Made by a program: the position numbers and the translations under genes. A DNA stretch of 64,000 bases from REEB76 sp963774895 (GTDB lineage Bacteria > Pseudomonadota > Gammaproteobacteria > Natronospirales > REEB76), in NCBI GenBank assembly GCA_963774895.1, contig CAVZGN010000002.1:372001-436000 (forward strand). The letters are read 5' to 3'. Position 1 is the stretch's first letter; the number at the start of each line of letters is the position of its first letter. Under the pieces are notes generated by a model. It had not been told where the DNA came from, did not search any database, and saw only the letters and a list, made by a program, of their open reading frames with translations. Positions 9,273 to 18,434 of the stretch are shown one piece after another.

Positions 9273-9378
9273 AGTCTTCTAGGGATTTGGCGTGGCGTGT
9301 GGCCTGGACTTAACCCATGTTCATAAACAATCAATTTAAAGGAGATTGATCAGCAATTTGAAGGGTCGCTTTGGGTCG

Positions 9379-9693
9379 TTAGCCGTCATCCGCTACATGC
9401 GTTTCCAGATAAGTGGGCTCAGCCAACAGATCATGGGTTTCTTTGTGCTGCCGCATGTAGGCAGCAACGAACGGACAAACCGGGATGACCTTATCGCCGT
9501 TGGTACGGGCGATATCGAGCACCCCGCGTGCCAGAGCGGTTCCTATCCCATGGCCGGATAATTCCTTGGGCACTTCCGTATGCACGAAAGTGATAACGCC
9601 CGGTTCCCGCTTGTAGGTGACGAAGGCGATCTTGCCAGCTTTTTCCAGTTCGTAGCGGCTGTGTTCTTTGTTATCGCGGATTGCACTGTCAAT
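9379..9693 (-). CDS. Small GNAT-type N-acetyltransferase, apparent ATT start
   Basis: About 104 residues of the short YidJ/Gtn-like GNAT family: VHTEVPKELSGHGIGTALARG gives the acetyl-CoA pyrophosphate-binding GxGxGT-like loop, and KVIPVCPFVAAYM the conserved C-terminal strand. The only standard start (GTG 9585) would remove the first two beta strands, which are clearly present upstream (RYELEKAGKIAFVTYKREPG). Reading back, the frame meets a TGA and offers no ATG, GTG or TTG; an ATT at 9693 is preceded by AAAGGAG (9703-9709) at 9 nt, so I place the start there. A one-base assembly error is the alternative. Fourth gene of a minus-strand run, 19 bp after the PsiE-like gene. Confidence 0.75.
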   Translation of the reverse strand: MDSAIRDNKEHSRYELEKAGKIAFVTYKREPGVITFVHTEVPKELSGHGIGTALARGVLDIARTNGDKVIPVCPFVAAYMRQHKETHDLLAEPTYLETHVADDG

Positions 9694-9712
9694 AGTACTT
9701 CACTCCTTTCAC

Positions 9713-10129
9713 TCAATAATCCGCTGAGCCGTCCTGTTCTTTATATGGGAATTTCAGGTGACCGAAGCGTACTACGAATACCGTGAGCGCCAGGATCAGG
9801 ATGGCGCCGGTAATAAACAGCGCATGCACGTCATGGGCGTCAGAGGTGTCGAGTATCAAATAGCGCGCCAGTGCCACCATGGCGATATACAGCGGAATGC
9901 GCACCGGCAGTTTGCCCAGCCGCCAGTAGCTTTCCACCATGGTGATGACTTCCAGAAAGATAAACAGCAATAGCAGGTCGGTCAGTTCCACCCGATGGAC
10001 CGCGAGCATGCGCCAGACTTCCTGGGCGATGGCGATGATCGTGCCGATGAGTATCAGGAACAAGCCGGCGTCCTCGACTCCGGCGATGAACTTCATGCCT
10101 GCCTTGCGGACGTTCTTACGGTGCAACAT
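9713..10129 (-). CDS. PsiE-family membrane protein
   Basis: 138-residue inner-membrane protein with four hydrophobic segments (about residues 18-38, 50-68, 82-98, 105-125). The segment LLLLFIFLEVITMVESYW followed by VRIPLYIAMVALARYLIL is characteristic of the phosphate-starvation-inducible PsiE family. Function is unknown. It lies between the methyltransferase (131 bp upstream on this strand) and the GNAT gene, and is probably co-transcribed with the latter. Confidence 0.78.
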   Translation of the reverse strand: MLHRKNVRKAGMKFIAGVEDAGLFLILIGTIIAIAQEVWRMLAVHRVELTDLLLLFIFLEVITMVESYWRLGKLPVRIPLYIAMVALARYLILDTSDAHDVHALFITGAILILALTVFVVRFGHLKFPYKEQDGSADY

Positions 10130-10260
10130 GGTTAATCCCCTCGGGTATTTGCCGAGTTAAGCATAGCTGTTTTTAATGACCAGTTGGTGGTGATGATTGC
10201 GGCGGTTGCCTGTTACAACATCGGTCCATTTTTGCGCTGCAATTACTGAGTTTATGGCAT

Positions 10261-10746
10261 TCAAACCCAGCGTCGCACACGCTTCTTATAGTGCCGGTAC
10301 TCGTCACCAAATTTGGCTTCCAGATAGCGTTCCTCTTTGCGGATCACAATACGATCCACGATCACCATAACCAACGGCACCGACAGCAACGGCCACAGCA
10401 TGTTCGAAAGCAGGCTGATGCCCACACACAACATGGCCATACCCAGGTAGATGGGATTGCGAGAGAGCGTATAGGGCTCATCCAGCGCCAGCGCTCTGGT
10501 CGCACGCATAGGATTGGGACTGGTGCCGGCCTTGTGCAAGGTGTGCAGTGCCCAGCCAATCAACAACACAGCCAAAAATATCCAGCTCGCACCCAGTGTA
10601 TAGACGATCAGAACGTATCCCGGTTTGCTCAGCCTCACAGGCAACAACCAATACAGCCCGTAACCCACTAACAGGCCGATGAGGTAATACAGCGGCGGTG
10701 GGCAACGGATACCGGACGTGTCTTGTTGAATATTATCCTCGGACAT
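10261..10746 (-). CDS. Isoprenylcysteine carboxyl methyltransferase-like membrane protein
   Basis: 161 residues with four to five membrane helices and the C-terminal signature of the ICMT/PEMT-like family: LDEPYTLSRNPIYLGM followed by helices and RKEERYLEAKFGDEYRHYKKRVRRW. The RNPxYxG and EE..L...FG..Y..Y...V.RW elements form the SAM-binding half in this family. Bacterial members methylate unknown small or lipid substrates, so substrate is open. Start ATG 10746 sits about 38 bp downstream of the DUF1761-like gene's stop, suggesting one operon. Confidence 0.8.
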   Translation of the reverse strand: MSEDNIQQDTSGIRCPPPLYYLIGLLVGYGLYWLLPVRLSKPGYVLIVYTLGASWIFLAVLLIGWALHTLHKAGTSPNPMRATRALALDEPYTLSRNPIYLGMAMLCVGISLLSNMLWPLLSVPLVMVIVDRIVIRKEERYLEAKFGDEYRHYKKRVRRWV

Positions 10747-10783
10747 TTACTCCAACCTTTATCCCGTCAGGTATAAATATCTT

Positions 10784-11191
10784 TCAGCCCAGAAACAGAT
10801 GGGCTGCGACGGCACAGGTCAACAACTTGACCAGCCATCCGAGTGCATTGGAGAGTGTGTTCAGGGGATGGATCTTTATGAACAGCCCGTTGGTGACCAG
10901 CAACGGCAGCGGCGCCAGCAGCCAGATTCCGAAAGCCAGGCCCAGCACCTGCATCCAGGCCAAGGTATTCAAACGCGCCGCCAGGTAGATGAATATCGCG
11001 CAGGTCAGTACGCCCAGCAGCGTGGACCAGGCTACGGCAAGGCTCTCACGCTTGCTACTGCCAGTATTTCGCCAGATTTCAGGGTGCGAAAGGTATTTCG
11101 CATGGAACAGGATGCCGCCGAAAAACCAGTCGCTCAACGACGAAAGTACGGCGGCTGTAATCACTGCGGCGATAAACCATCCAGTACTCAT
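10784..11191 (-). CDS. DUF1761-like membrane protein
   Basis: 135 residues with four membrane helices. The N-terminal WFIAAVITAAVLSSLSDWFFGGILFHAKYLSHPEIWR pattern (helix, then a small-residue turn and aromatic-rich loop) resembles DUF1761. No catalytic residues are evident. It heads the minus-strand run DUF1761-ICMT-PsiE-GNAT; a GGAGA-like ribosome site lies just upstream. Family call is by eye, and no function is known. Confidence 0.6.
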   Translation of the reverse strand: MSTGWFIAAVITAAVLSSLSDWFFGGILFHAKYLSHPEIWRNTGSSKRESLAVAWSTLLGVLTCAIFIYLAARLNTLAWMQVLGLAFGIWLLAPLPLLVTNGLFIKIHPLNTLSNALGWLVKLLTCAVAAHLFLG

Positions 11192-11278
11192 AATATGTGT
11201 CTCCTTAGATCTAAAGGTTAAGCTGACATAGTCGCTTGAAATCGAATCCGGTACCCCAATCTACACCTGTCTGCACCG

Positions 11279-12307
11279 ATGATATCCATACCGCCAGTGC
11301 TTACAACCATGAAGCTACATTTACCGACTTCTGACATCCCCCGGGAGCCCTCCGCCACGGGCGCGCCAGCGCCTGCCGATGACAGCCGGCTGCTGGATGC
11401 CTATTCCCGAGCGGTGGTGGCCGTAGTCGCGTCCGTAGGCAGTGCGGTGGTGAACATCCGCGTGGAAACAGTACGGGGCCGTGGCAGCGCCGGATCCGGT
11501 GTGCTGGTGGCACCCGACGGCTATCTGCTTACCAACAACCATGTGGTGGAGCGCGCCCGGAGACTCAGGGTGAGTTTCACGGCCGGCGATGAAGTGGATG
11601 CCGTGCTGGTGGGGCTGGATCCGGCCACCGACCTGGCGGTGATCCGTGCCGAGGGTAGCGGATTACCATATGCCACACTCGGAGATTCAAATGACTTGCA
11701 GGCTGGCCAGCTGGTGATCGCCATCGGCAATCCACTGGGTTATGCCTCGTCCGTATCCAGCGGCGTGGTCAGCGCGCTTGGCCGGGCGCTGGCAACGCGC
11801 ACAGGCCGCTTGATCGAGAACGTCATCCAACACACAGCGCCTCTCAATCCCGGTAACTCAGGTGGTGCGCTGCTCGATTCCGGGGGCCGGGTTGTGGGCA
11901 TCAATACCGCCATCATCGCCATGGCCCAGGGCATTGGGTTTGCAATCCCGGTGAACACCGCCCAATGGGTGCTCTCACAATTACTGACGCGCGGACGGGT
12001 GGTGCGTGGCTGGCTGGGCATCAGCGGCCGTGAACGCCCGCTGGACCGGCGCTGGGTGCGGGCGCTGAACTTGACAGCAGATCGGGCCGTAGAAGTCGCG
12101 AGCGTTGAGAAGGAAACACCGGCTCGCAAGGCGGGTCTGCGCACCGGCGATATTATCTTGAAACTTGCCGGGCGGCCCATGACGAGCATTGCCGATTTGC
12201 AGCGCACGCTCGGCGAAATTCCGGTGGGTGAGACGGTTACCCTGGATGTGTTACGGCAAGCTAGACGCATGAGTATCGACGTCACGCCTGCCGAGGCGCC
12301 AAGTTAA
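11279..12307 (+). CDS. HtrA/DegP-type serine protease with one PDZ domain
   Basis: 342 residues: trypsin-like S1C protease domain (about 45-235) and one PDZ domain (about 245-335). The catalytic triad is visible as His in LLTNNHVVE, Asp in DPATDLAVIR and Ser in NPGNSGGALL. Unlike DegP and DegS it shows neither a signal peptide nor an N-terminal anchor; the first 45 residues are polar and Pro-rich. It may act in the cytoplasm or use an unrecognised export route. ATG 11309 (M-K-L-H-L-P) is an alternative start. The gene stands alone between opposing operons. Confidence 0.88.
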   Translation: MISIPPVLTTMKLHLPTSDIPREPSATGAPAPADDSRLLDAYSRAVVAVVASVGSAVVNIRVETVRGRGSAGSGVLVAPDGYLLTNNHVVERARRLRVSFTAGDEVDAVLVGLDPATDLAVIRAEGSGLPYATLGDSNDLQAGQLVIAIGNPLGYASSVSSGVVSALGRALATRTGRLIENVIQHTAPLNPGNSGGALLDSGGRVVGINTAIIAMAQGIGFAIPVNTAQWVLSQLLTRGRVVRGWLGISGRERPLDRRWVRALNLTADRAVEVASVEKETPARKAGLRTGDIILKLAGRPMTSIADLQRTLGEIPVGETVTLDVLRQARRMSIDVTPAEAPS

Positions 12308-12355
12308 AAATCTTCGGGGTAACAACGCTCTATTTGTTAAAAATGTTGGAGCATT

Positions 12356-14236
12356 TTAATAAAGTACACGGAAGCGCAACGTATGTGGTATTGCGCGGAT
12401 TTCCTCCAGCAGCGCCTCCGAGTAGTCGCGATTGATGTCGGTGATCACGTAACCAATATGCTCCTGGGTTTTGAGATACTGGCCGAGGATATTGGCACCA
12501 TGGGTGGCCAACGCCTGGTTTATCTGTGCGAGGATGCCGGGAAGGTTCTCATGCACATGAATCAGGCGGTGTGCATCCGCCTGGGGCGGCAGCCGCAGCG
12601 CCGGGAAGTTGACGCTGTTCTCAGTGCTACCGGTATTGATGAAGTCGATGAGGCGGCTACTGACGAAACGGCCGATATCCTGCTGGGCTTCTAGGGTGCT
12701 GCCGCCAATGTGCGGCGTGAGCAGTGCATTCGGCAAGCGGCGCAAGGCGTGTTCGAAAGGTTCACCGTTGGCACGTGGCTCTTGCGGAAACACGTCCACC
12801 GCGGCTCCCCGCAACCGGCCGGAATGCAGTTGCTGGCGCAGGGCCTCCAGGTCCACCACATGCCCGCGGCTCAAGTTCAGGAATACCGAACCCGGTTTCA
12901 TCCGGACGAATTCCCGTGCTCCGATCAAGCCGGCATTCTCCGGGCGGCCATCCACGTGCACCGTAACCGCATCGGAGGTTTCCAGCAGCTCATCCAGGCC
13001 GGCGCATTTGCGCGCCCGGCCGAGCGCAAGTTTCTCCGCGATGTCGTAGAAGCACACCTCCATGCCCAGGGACTCCGCCAGCACCGACAACTGCATGCCG
13101 ATGTTGCCATAGCCGATGATGCCAAGGCGCTTGCCACGCACCTCGCTGGCAGCCTTGGCGGATTTGTCCCACACACCTTGGTCCATGAGCCGCAGCTTCT
13201 CGGGTATGCCGCGCATCAGCAGGATAATTTCCGCCAGCGCCAGCTCCACTACCGAGCGTGTGTTGCTGAAGGGCGCGTTGAACACCGCCACGCCTTTGCG
13301 CTCACAGGCGGACAGGTCGATCTGGTTGGTGCCGATGCAGAACGCGCCCACCGCCAACAGGCGTTTGGCGGAAGCCAGCGCCTGTTCCGTGAGCTGGGTC
13401 TTGGAGCGGATACCTAGGATGGCCGTGTCCGTAAGCCGTTCCGCCAGTTGTGTGTCATCGAGACTCCCGGCCACTATCTCAACGACGTAACCTTGCCGCT
13501 CGAAGGCGGCGATGGCATCCGCATGGATATTTTCCAGCAGCAGCACCTTGAGACGGCTCTTGGGATAGGACAACGCGCCGCGAAAGCCGCAGTCATACAG
13601 CACCTCGTCGAAACTCGGCGCTATCTTTTGCGCGACATCGACCACTTGTTTACGCCGCACGTTTTCTGTGAACGCGTAAAAACGCTGGGCAGCACCAGCC
13701 CGGAAGATTTCATAATCACTCCAGCCATCCCCGACCACGGCGATCTCACCTGGCAGATGCAGGGACTTAACGACTTTGGTTTTACCGTCATCCGCTGATA
13801 GCGGGTTGTTCCAATCCACACCACTTATGTAACCGTTACTATCAAATGTCAGTGTATTGGCATGCACGTACTTAGCTTTGAGCCCGAGAGTCTCGATTAC
13901 GGGTCTCACCACTTGCTGGAAGGCGCTGGTCACTACATGGATGCGTTCGGCGTGGGCGGTTAGGAACGCACGGTTACTGGCAAACGAAGGCGTGATCTCG
14001 GCTCGCAGGCGCTCGATCAGTTTCGGCAAAAGATCCCGATGCAGGTGCAATAGCTGCAGGCGTTCTCTCAGAGCGCTGCTGAAATCCATGCGACCGGCCA
14101 TGGCCTGGTCGGTGATCTTCTTTATGCGCGCACGCATGCCGGCATCGCCGGCTGCCAGTTCGGCGGCAAGTTCCAGGGTTTCCACCCGTACCAGCGTACT
14201 GTCGAAATCGAGGATGAAATAGATGTCTGCGGACAT
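12356..14236 (-). CDS. Fused phosphoserine phosphatase / phosphoglycerate dehydrogenase
   Basis: 626-residue fusion of two serine-pathway enzymes. Residues 1-215 form a HAD phosphatase: LDFDSTLVRVETLE holds the Asp nucleophile and Asp acid/base, VTSAF motif II, and GDGWSDYEIFRAG motif IV. Residues about 220-545 form a D-2-hydroxyacid dehydrogenase: LGIRSKTQLT, the Rossmann GIIGYGNIGMQLS, NLSRGHVVD with the catalytic Arg region, and TPHIGGSTLEAQ with the catalytic His. An ACT domain occupies about 550-626 and probably senses serine. The first and last steps of serine synthesis are thus joined, while the middle aminotransferase is absent from this window. It diverges from threonine synthase across 83 bp. 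Confidence 0.9.
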   Translation of the reverse strand: MSADIYFILDFDSTLVRVETLELAAELAAGDAGMRARIKKITDQAMAGRMDFSSALRERLQLLHLHRDLLPKLIERLRAEITPSFASNRAFLTAHAERIHVVTSAFQQVVRPVIETLGLKAKYVHANTLTFDSNGYISGVDWNNPLSADDGKTKVVKSLHLPGEIAVVGDGWSDYEIFRAGAAQRFYAFTENVRRKQVVDVAQKIAPSFDEVLYDCGFRGALSYPKSRLKVLLLENIHADAIAAFERQGYVVEIVAGSLDDTQLAERLTDTAILGIRSKTQLTEQALASAKRLLAVGAFCIGTNQIDLSACERKGVAVFNAPFSNTRSVVELALAEIILLMRGIPEKLRLMDQGVWDKSAKAASEVRGKRLGIIGYGNIGMQLSVLAESLGMEVCFYDIAEKLALGRARKCAGLDELLETSDAVTVHVDGRPENAGLIGAREFVRMKPGSVFLNLSRGHVVDLEALRQQLHSGRLRGAAVDVFPQEPRANGEPFEHALRRLPNALLTPHIGGSTLEAQQDIGRFVSSRLIDFINTGSTENSVNFPALRLPPQADAHRLIHVHENLPGILAQINQALATHGANILGQYLKTQEHIGYVITDINRDYSEALLEEIRAIPHTLRFRVLY

Positions 14237-14319
14237 GAATCGTCCCTCATCTGTTTCCGCGGGCCCATGTTACACTGGCTAAGACTTGCAGCACTACATC
14301 GGAATACGCGGGTTTCTTC

Positions 14320-15492
14320 ATGCAGACCCCATCATGCCTGATTGGCCTGGAATGTTCCGCTTGCAATCTTCAGCATGCGGCCGATCGCTTGCAAAAGCTT
14401 TGCACCTCTTGCGGCAAACCGTTACTTGCACGCTATGATCTGGTCAAAGCTGCAACCACACTCACGCGCACCAGCTTGAAAACCCGGCGTGCAGATCTAT
14501 GGCGTTACCATGAGATGCTGCCAGTGCAGGATGACGATTTCAGGCTGGCATTGGGCGAAGGTTGGACACCCTTGTTGAAAGCCCGTTTCGGCGCGCGCAT
14601 CGGCTGTCCATCCACCTATATCAAGGATGAATCCTTGAATCCCACCGGCAGTTTCAAGGCCCGCGGTCTGGCTGTCGCTGTCAGCCGTGCCTGGGAGCTG
14701 GGTGCGCAGACCATCGCTATTCCCAGCGCCGGCAACGCCGGCAGTGCGCTAGCCGCTTACTGCGCGGCCACCGGACTTCAGGCGCAGGTTTTCATTCCAA
14801 AGGACGCACCGCCGGCATTTGCCACCGAGGCGCGTGCCTATGGCGCGCGCGTGGAGCTGGTCGATGGCCTGATCACCGATTGCGCGCGCAAGGTGCGTGA
14901 AGGCGTCGAGCGCTATGGCTGGTTCGACGTGAGCACGCTCAAGGAGCCCTATCGCATCGAGGGCAAGAAGACCATGGGCTATGAACTGGCTGAACAACTC
15001 GAGTGGCATTTGCCGGATGTGATCATCTACCCGACGGGCGGCGGTACCGGTCTTATCGGCATGTGGAAGGCGTTCGCCGAGCTGCAGCAGCTGGGTTTGA
15101 TCGGCTCTGAACGGCCGCGCATGGTGAGTGTGCAGGCAGAAAACTGCGCGCCCATCGTCAAGGCATTCCACGCTGGTGCGCAGCAGGCGGAGCTTTGGGT
15201 GAATGCCAGGACCATCGCCGATGGCCTGCGGGTGCCATCCGCCATCGGCGATTTCCTGATGCTGCAAGTCTTGCGCGAGAGCCACGGCACCGGCGTCGCG
15301 GTGAGTGATGGCGAGATGATCGAATATGCACGCGTTATGGCCGCAGGCAGCGGCGTGTTCCCCGGGCCGGAGGGCGCCTCCACCCTCGCGGCCCTGATCA
15401 AATTGCTGGACTCCGGCTGGCTCAAGGGCGATGAGACCGTCGTGCTGTTCAATACCGGCACACCGCTGAAACAGATACATCTGTGGAACTAG
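14320..15492 (+). CDS. thrC: Threonine synthase (PLP-dependent)
   Basis: 390 residues of the fold-type II PLP family. An N-terminal zinc-ribbon-like module has CSAC and CTSC pairs (about residues 12-33). The PLP lysine lies in NPTGSFKARG, with SAGNAGSALAAY and the phosphate-binding TGGGTGLIGM loop downstream. This form converts O-phosphohomoserine to threonine. No homoserine genes are adjacent, so assignment relies on the family, and a related threonine-dehydratase-like role cannot be excluded. ATG 14320 is used; the gene diverges from the serine-pathway fusion. Confidence 0.82.
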   Translation: MQTPSCLIGLECSACNLQHAADRLQKLCTSCGKPLLARYDLVKAATTLTRTSLKTRRADLWRYHEMLPVQDDDFRLALGEGWTPLLKARFGARIGCPSTYIKDESLNPTGSFKARGLAVAVSRAWELGAQTIAIPSAGNAGSALAAYCAATGLQAQVFIPKDAPPAFATEARAYGARVELVDGLITDCARKVREGVERYGWFDVSTLKEPYRIEGKKTMGYELAEQLEWHLPDVIIYPTGGGTGLIGMWKAFAELQQLGLIGSERPRMVSVQAENCAPIVKAFHAGAQQAELWVNARTIADGLRVPSAIGDFLMLQVLRESHGTGVAVSDGEMIEYARVMAAGSGVFPGPEGASTLAALIKLLDSGWLKGDETVVLFNTGTPLKQIHLWN

Positions 15493-15669
15493 CCTACGGC
15501 CTGCACGCTGCCGGGCTTTTATAAATCATTTATTAATTATTGTTGATACGCGATGCTTATCGAAAGCTTGGGCTATAAAGAAGATAAAGCCTGGGCTAGC
15601 AGAATGGACTGTTGAAAGTAACCGCGGGTCCAAACGCATCAGCGGCACCCCAACACATTTGGCGGAGTT

Positions 15670-15717
15670 ATGATGGACTTATCCTCTTGGTTATGCGGGC
15701 AGGATACTGGTAAATAA
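15670..15717 (+). CDS. 15-codon leader ORF upstream of the CadC-like regulator
   Basis: A short frame starting ATGATG right after GGCGGAG encodes MMDLSSWLCGQDTGK and stops 4 nt before the ATG of the regulator, in a different frame. It owns the only good ribosome site here; the regulator's own start lacks one. Translation of the regulator may therefore depend on termination and reinitiation from this leader. No similarity to known leader peptides is recognised. The spacer 15493-15669 shows nothing else. Confidence 0.4.
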   Translation: MMDLSSWLCGQDTGK

Positions 15718-15721
15718 GCGT

Positions 15722-17644
15722 ATGGATATCACACCGGACATACCGCACACCAGATTCGTCTTTGGTGAGTTTGAGTTCGAACCGCGTAGCGGCGAACTAC
15801 GGGATGGCCAAAAGACGTTATTGTTGCGTCCCCAGGTAGCAAAACTGCTGACCCTTTTGCTGAGTCATGCTGACAGCATCGTTTCCAGGGAGGAGATCCG
15901 GAATTGCCTGTGGGGCAGCCAAACGGTGGTGGAGTTCGAGGAGGGAATCAGCGCCTGCATGCGCCAATTGCGCATCGCGCTCAATGACGGCACCACCGGT
16001 ACTCGCTATATACAGACCATCTCGCGGCGCGGCTACAAGTTTGTTTTCCCGGTCAGGACGACAGACAACAACAGCTCCGTAAGCAGACATGCGGCTACCG
16101 TCCCGTCGACCCAACCACAGAAGGTGGATTCTGCGGTGCCTGTGCGTAATAGACCCTGGAGGTTACTGTCAGCATTGTTGGTATTATTGGCGCTGGCAGT
16201 AAGTGCCGCGCTTGTTGCCCATTTCAAATACCGCGTTCAATTCTTCACTCAGGCACAACCCGTAGCCCAAATTCCGGTCATTGCCGTACTGCCTTTCGCC
16301 AATCTCTCCACGAATTCCACCAATACCATCCTGGGTGCCTCCATCGCCAGCGAATTGATCGATATGCTCGGGCCGATCTCGCCCGACCGCTTGGGTGTGA
16401 TTGCTGAAACTTCGAGCATGTACTTTGCTGGCAGCGGCAAGACTATAAAAACCATCGGTCAGGATCTCGGCGCAACCTATATATTGGAAGGTAGCATTAC
16501 CCAAAAACCGCAATTTATCCAGATTGCAGCGCGACTCATCCGCGCGGACGATCAGAGTTATGTCTGGGGCGACGATTATGATCTCGATATCAAGTATCAG
16601 AACGATGCCTATCAACAAACGATCGTGCAGATCGCGACCCATGTAGCTGCTTTACTGGCGCCCGATGTCAGCATCAAACCGCTGGAATTCACCAGTAACC
16701 GGCAGGCAGCACTGGATTACCAGCTGGGACGTTATCTGCTGGTACAGGGGAATTACGCCAAAGCCGGCGACTATTGCCGCCATGCCATGAAACTCGATCC
16801 GCAATTCGCAGCCGCCTATGAGTGCAGTGCCCAGTCCCTCATGGCATTGCCGGATTTGTCTGCCCAGCAAGTCGAGTCAGCCAGGAATCTGATCAAGAAG
16901 GCGCTGCAGCTGAACAATGATTCTTCTGATGCGTATCTGCTGCAGGGTTTGCTCGACATGTTCCTGGATTGGAACTTGACAGCCGCCGGCCCTGAGATCA
17001 GGCAAGCCTTGCGCCACAATCCGGGTAATGCCTGGGCATGGCAGGCCAAAGCCGCCTATTTTTCCGCCCTGGGGAATAACCTGCAGATGCGCCAGGCAAT
17101 GCTTATGGCGCAGAGCCTGGATCCGGTCTCTATGCGCATATCCTCAAATTCTGCTGTGCTTTTTTATATCGACCATCAATTTGACAAGGCCGTGCAATAT
17201 GCCCAGACAGCCGTGAGCCTGATGCCGGGCGATGAATTGGCCCGGCATGTGCTGGTCCTGGCATTATTGGGCGAGAGCCGCTATACCGAAGCGGCCCAGC
17301 AAGCTGGGATTGAGATGCAGTACGCGGGAGCATCGCCCGCCGAGATCGCCTTGGTGAAAGCCGGCAATCAACAAGCACTGGTGAACTACTTTCGATGGTA
17401 TGTGGCGGCATGGACCACGCGGCAGCCCGGCAAACTGACCGCCGTATTCCTCGCCGATGCCCATATGCATCTGGGTCAGCCACAGCAGGCCATCAAAGTG
17501 CTTGACGATACGGTCAGGCAGCATGCTGTCAGCATCCTCATACCCTTCATGAGTGTTTGGCCCGGCCTGCATGCATTGTGTAGCAATGTTGCGTTTGTGA
17601 CATTGGCCAGTCAATTGGGCCAACCGGGGTGCACACCCAAATAA
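15722..17644 (+). CDS. CadC-like winged-helix membrane regulator with TPR domain
   Basis: 640 residues. Residues about 13-112 form an OmpR/ToxR-type winged helix (FGEFEFEPRSGELRDG..., ending ISRRGYKFVFPV). A single membrane helix follows at about 142-165. The periplasmic part starts with a TolB/FlgO-like region (IPVIAVLPFANLSTN, LGATYILEGSITQ, YVWGDDYD) found in many CadC-type and adenylate-cyclase-like proteins, then TPR-like helices to the C-terminus. It likely binds DNA while anchored and senses an envelope signal without a kinase. It converges with the Sel1 gene, only 16 bp apart; the regulon is unknown. Confidence 0.82.
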   Translation: MDITPDIPHTRFVFGEFEFEPRSGELRDGQKTLLLRPQVAKLLTLLLSHADSIVSREEIRNCLWGSQTVVEFEEGISACMRQLRIALNDGTTGTRYIQTISRRGYKFVFPVRTTDNNSSVSRHAATVPSTQPQKVDSAVPVRNRPWRLLSALLVLLALAVSAALVAHFKYRVQFFTQAQPVAQIPVIAVLPFANLSTNSTNTILGASIASELIDMLGPISPDRLGVIAETSSMYFAGSGKTIKTIGQDLGATYILEGSITQKPQFIQIAARLIRADDQSYVWGDDYDLDIKYQNDAYQQTIVQIATHVAALLAPDVSIKPLEFTSNRQAALDYQLGRYLLVQGNYAKAGDYCRHAMKLDPQFAAAYECSAQSLMALPDLSAQQVESARNLIKKALQLNNDSSDAYLLQGLLDMFLDWNLTAAGPEIRQALRHNPGNAWAWQAKAAYFSALGNNLQMRQAMLMAQSLDPVSMRISSNSAVLFYIDHQFDKAVQYAQTAVSLMPGDELARHVLVLALLGESRYTEAAQQAGIEMQYAGASPAEIALVKAGNQQALVNYFRWYVAAWTTRQPGKLTAVFLADAHMHLGQPQQAIKVLDDTVRQHAVSILIPFMSVWPGLHALCSNVAFVTLASQLGQPGCTPK

Positions 17645-17660
17645 ATAATCAGCCAGCGAT

Positions 17661-18434
17661 CTATTGCCGCGTATCCGGCCAGGCATCCGACGACAAACTG
17701 CGACTCAGTTTCTCCGCGGACTGGATCTGTTCCGGAGTCATAGTCTTGGCCATGATAGTCAGAGCATCTTGGCTGTCGGTTTCCAAGTAGCCTTTATGGG
17801 CCAGCAACATCCAGGCGTAGGCTTTGACCTTGTCTTGAGGGATTCCCTCGCCGTTGTAGTAATTAACCGCCAGGTTGTATTGGGCAGCGGGCAGACCCTG
17901 GCGGGCAGCCTTCTCATACCAAAATGTTTCCTTTGCCGGATCCTTGTCTACGCCTTGGCCGGTGAAATAGATCATGCCCAACTGGAATTCGGCATATTTA
18001 TTGCCGCGACTGGCGGCTTCTTCAAACCAATAGTGTGCCTGTACATAATCCTTCTGAAATCCTTGGCCGTTGAAATACAGGGTTCCCAGGTTGAAAGCCG
18101 CTGTATCCAGGCCAGAGTTGGCGGCTTGCTTGTACCAGTAGGCGGCTTTGTCGTATTCACCGCGGCTGGCGTACATGACTCCGAGATTGGATTCGGCTTC
18201 CACGTCGCCAAGCTTGGCCAGTTGCAAAGCCGCCAGGATATTCTGTTGGCTGTAGGGAACATTGTCAGACGGCCGTTCCATATAGTCAGGCGGGAGTCGG
18301 AAATGGATTATCTGGATGCCGGGCGGCACCAGGTCGGCCCTAGCCATACCACCAACGGCAACAAACACCGAACCGATAATCCAAGGAAGCATCGATCGAG
18401 TTCGATCAATCAATTGTGTCATGCGGTTTTCCAT
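17661..18434 (-). CDS. Secreted Sel1-repeat protein
   Basis: 257 residues with a signal peptide (helix about 15-31, cleavage near GMARA) and four consecutive Sel1-like repeats, visible as A-x-x-N-L-G-x-x-Y...GxG...A.xWY..AA units between about residues 75 and 215 (AESNLGVMYASRGEYDKAAYWY, AAFNLGTLYFNGQGFQKD and so on). Such repeats mediate protein contacts, often in envelope signalling. ATG 18434 is chosen because AAGGAG lies 6 nt upstream. It converges on the CadC/TPR regulator; a partnership is possible but unproven. Confidence 0.83.
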   Translation of the reverse strand: MENRMTQLIDRTRSMLPWIIGSVFVAVGGMARADLVPPGIQIIHFRLPPDYMERPSDNVPYSQQNILAALQLAKLGDVEAESNLGVMYASRGEYDKAAYWYKQAANSGLDTAAFNLGTLYFNGQGFQKDYVQAHYWFEEAASRGNKYAEFQLGMIYFTGQGVDKDPAKETFWYEKAARQGLPAAQYNLAVNYYNGEGIPQDKVKAYAWMLLAHKGYLETDSQDALTIMAKTMTPEQIQSAEKLSRSLSSDAWPDTRQ

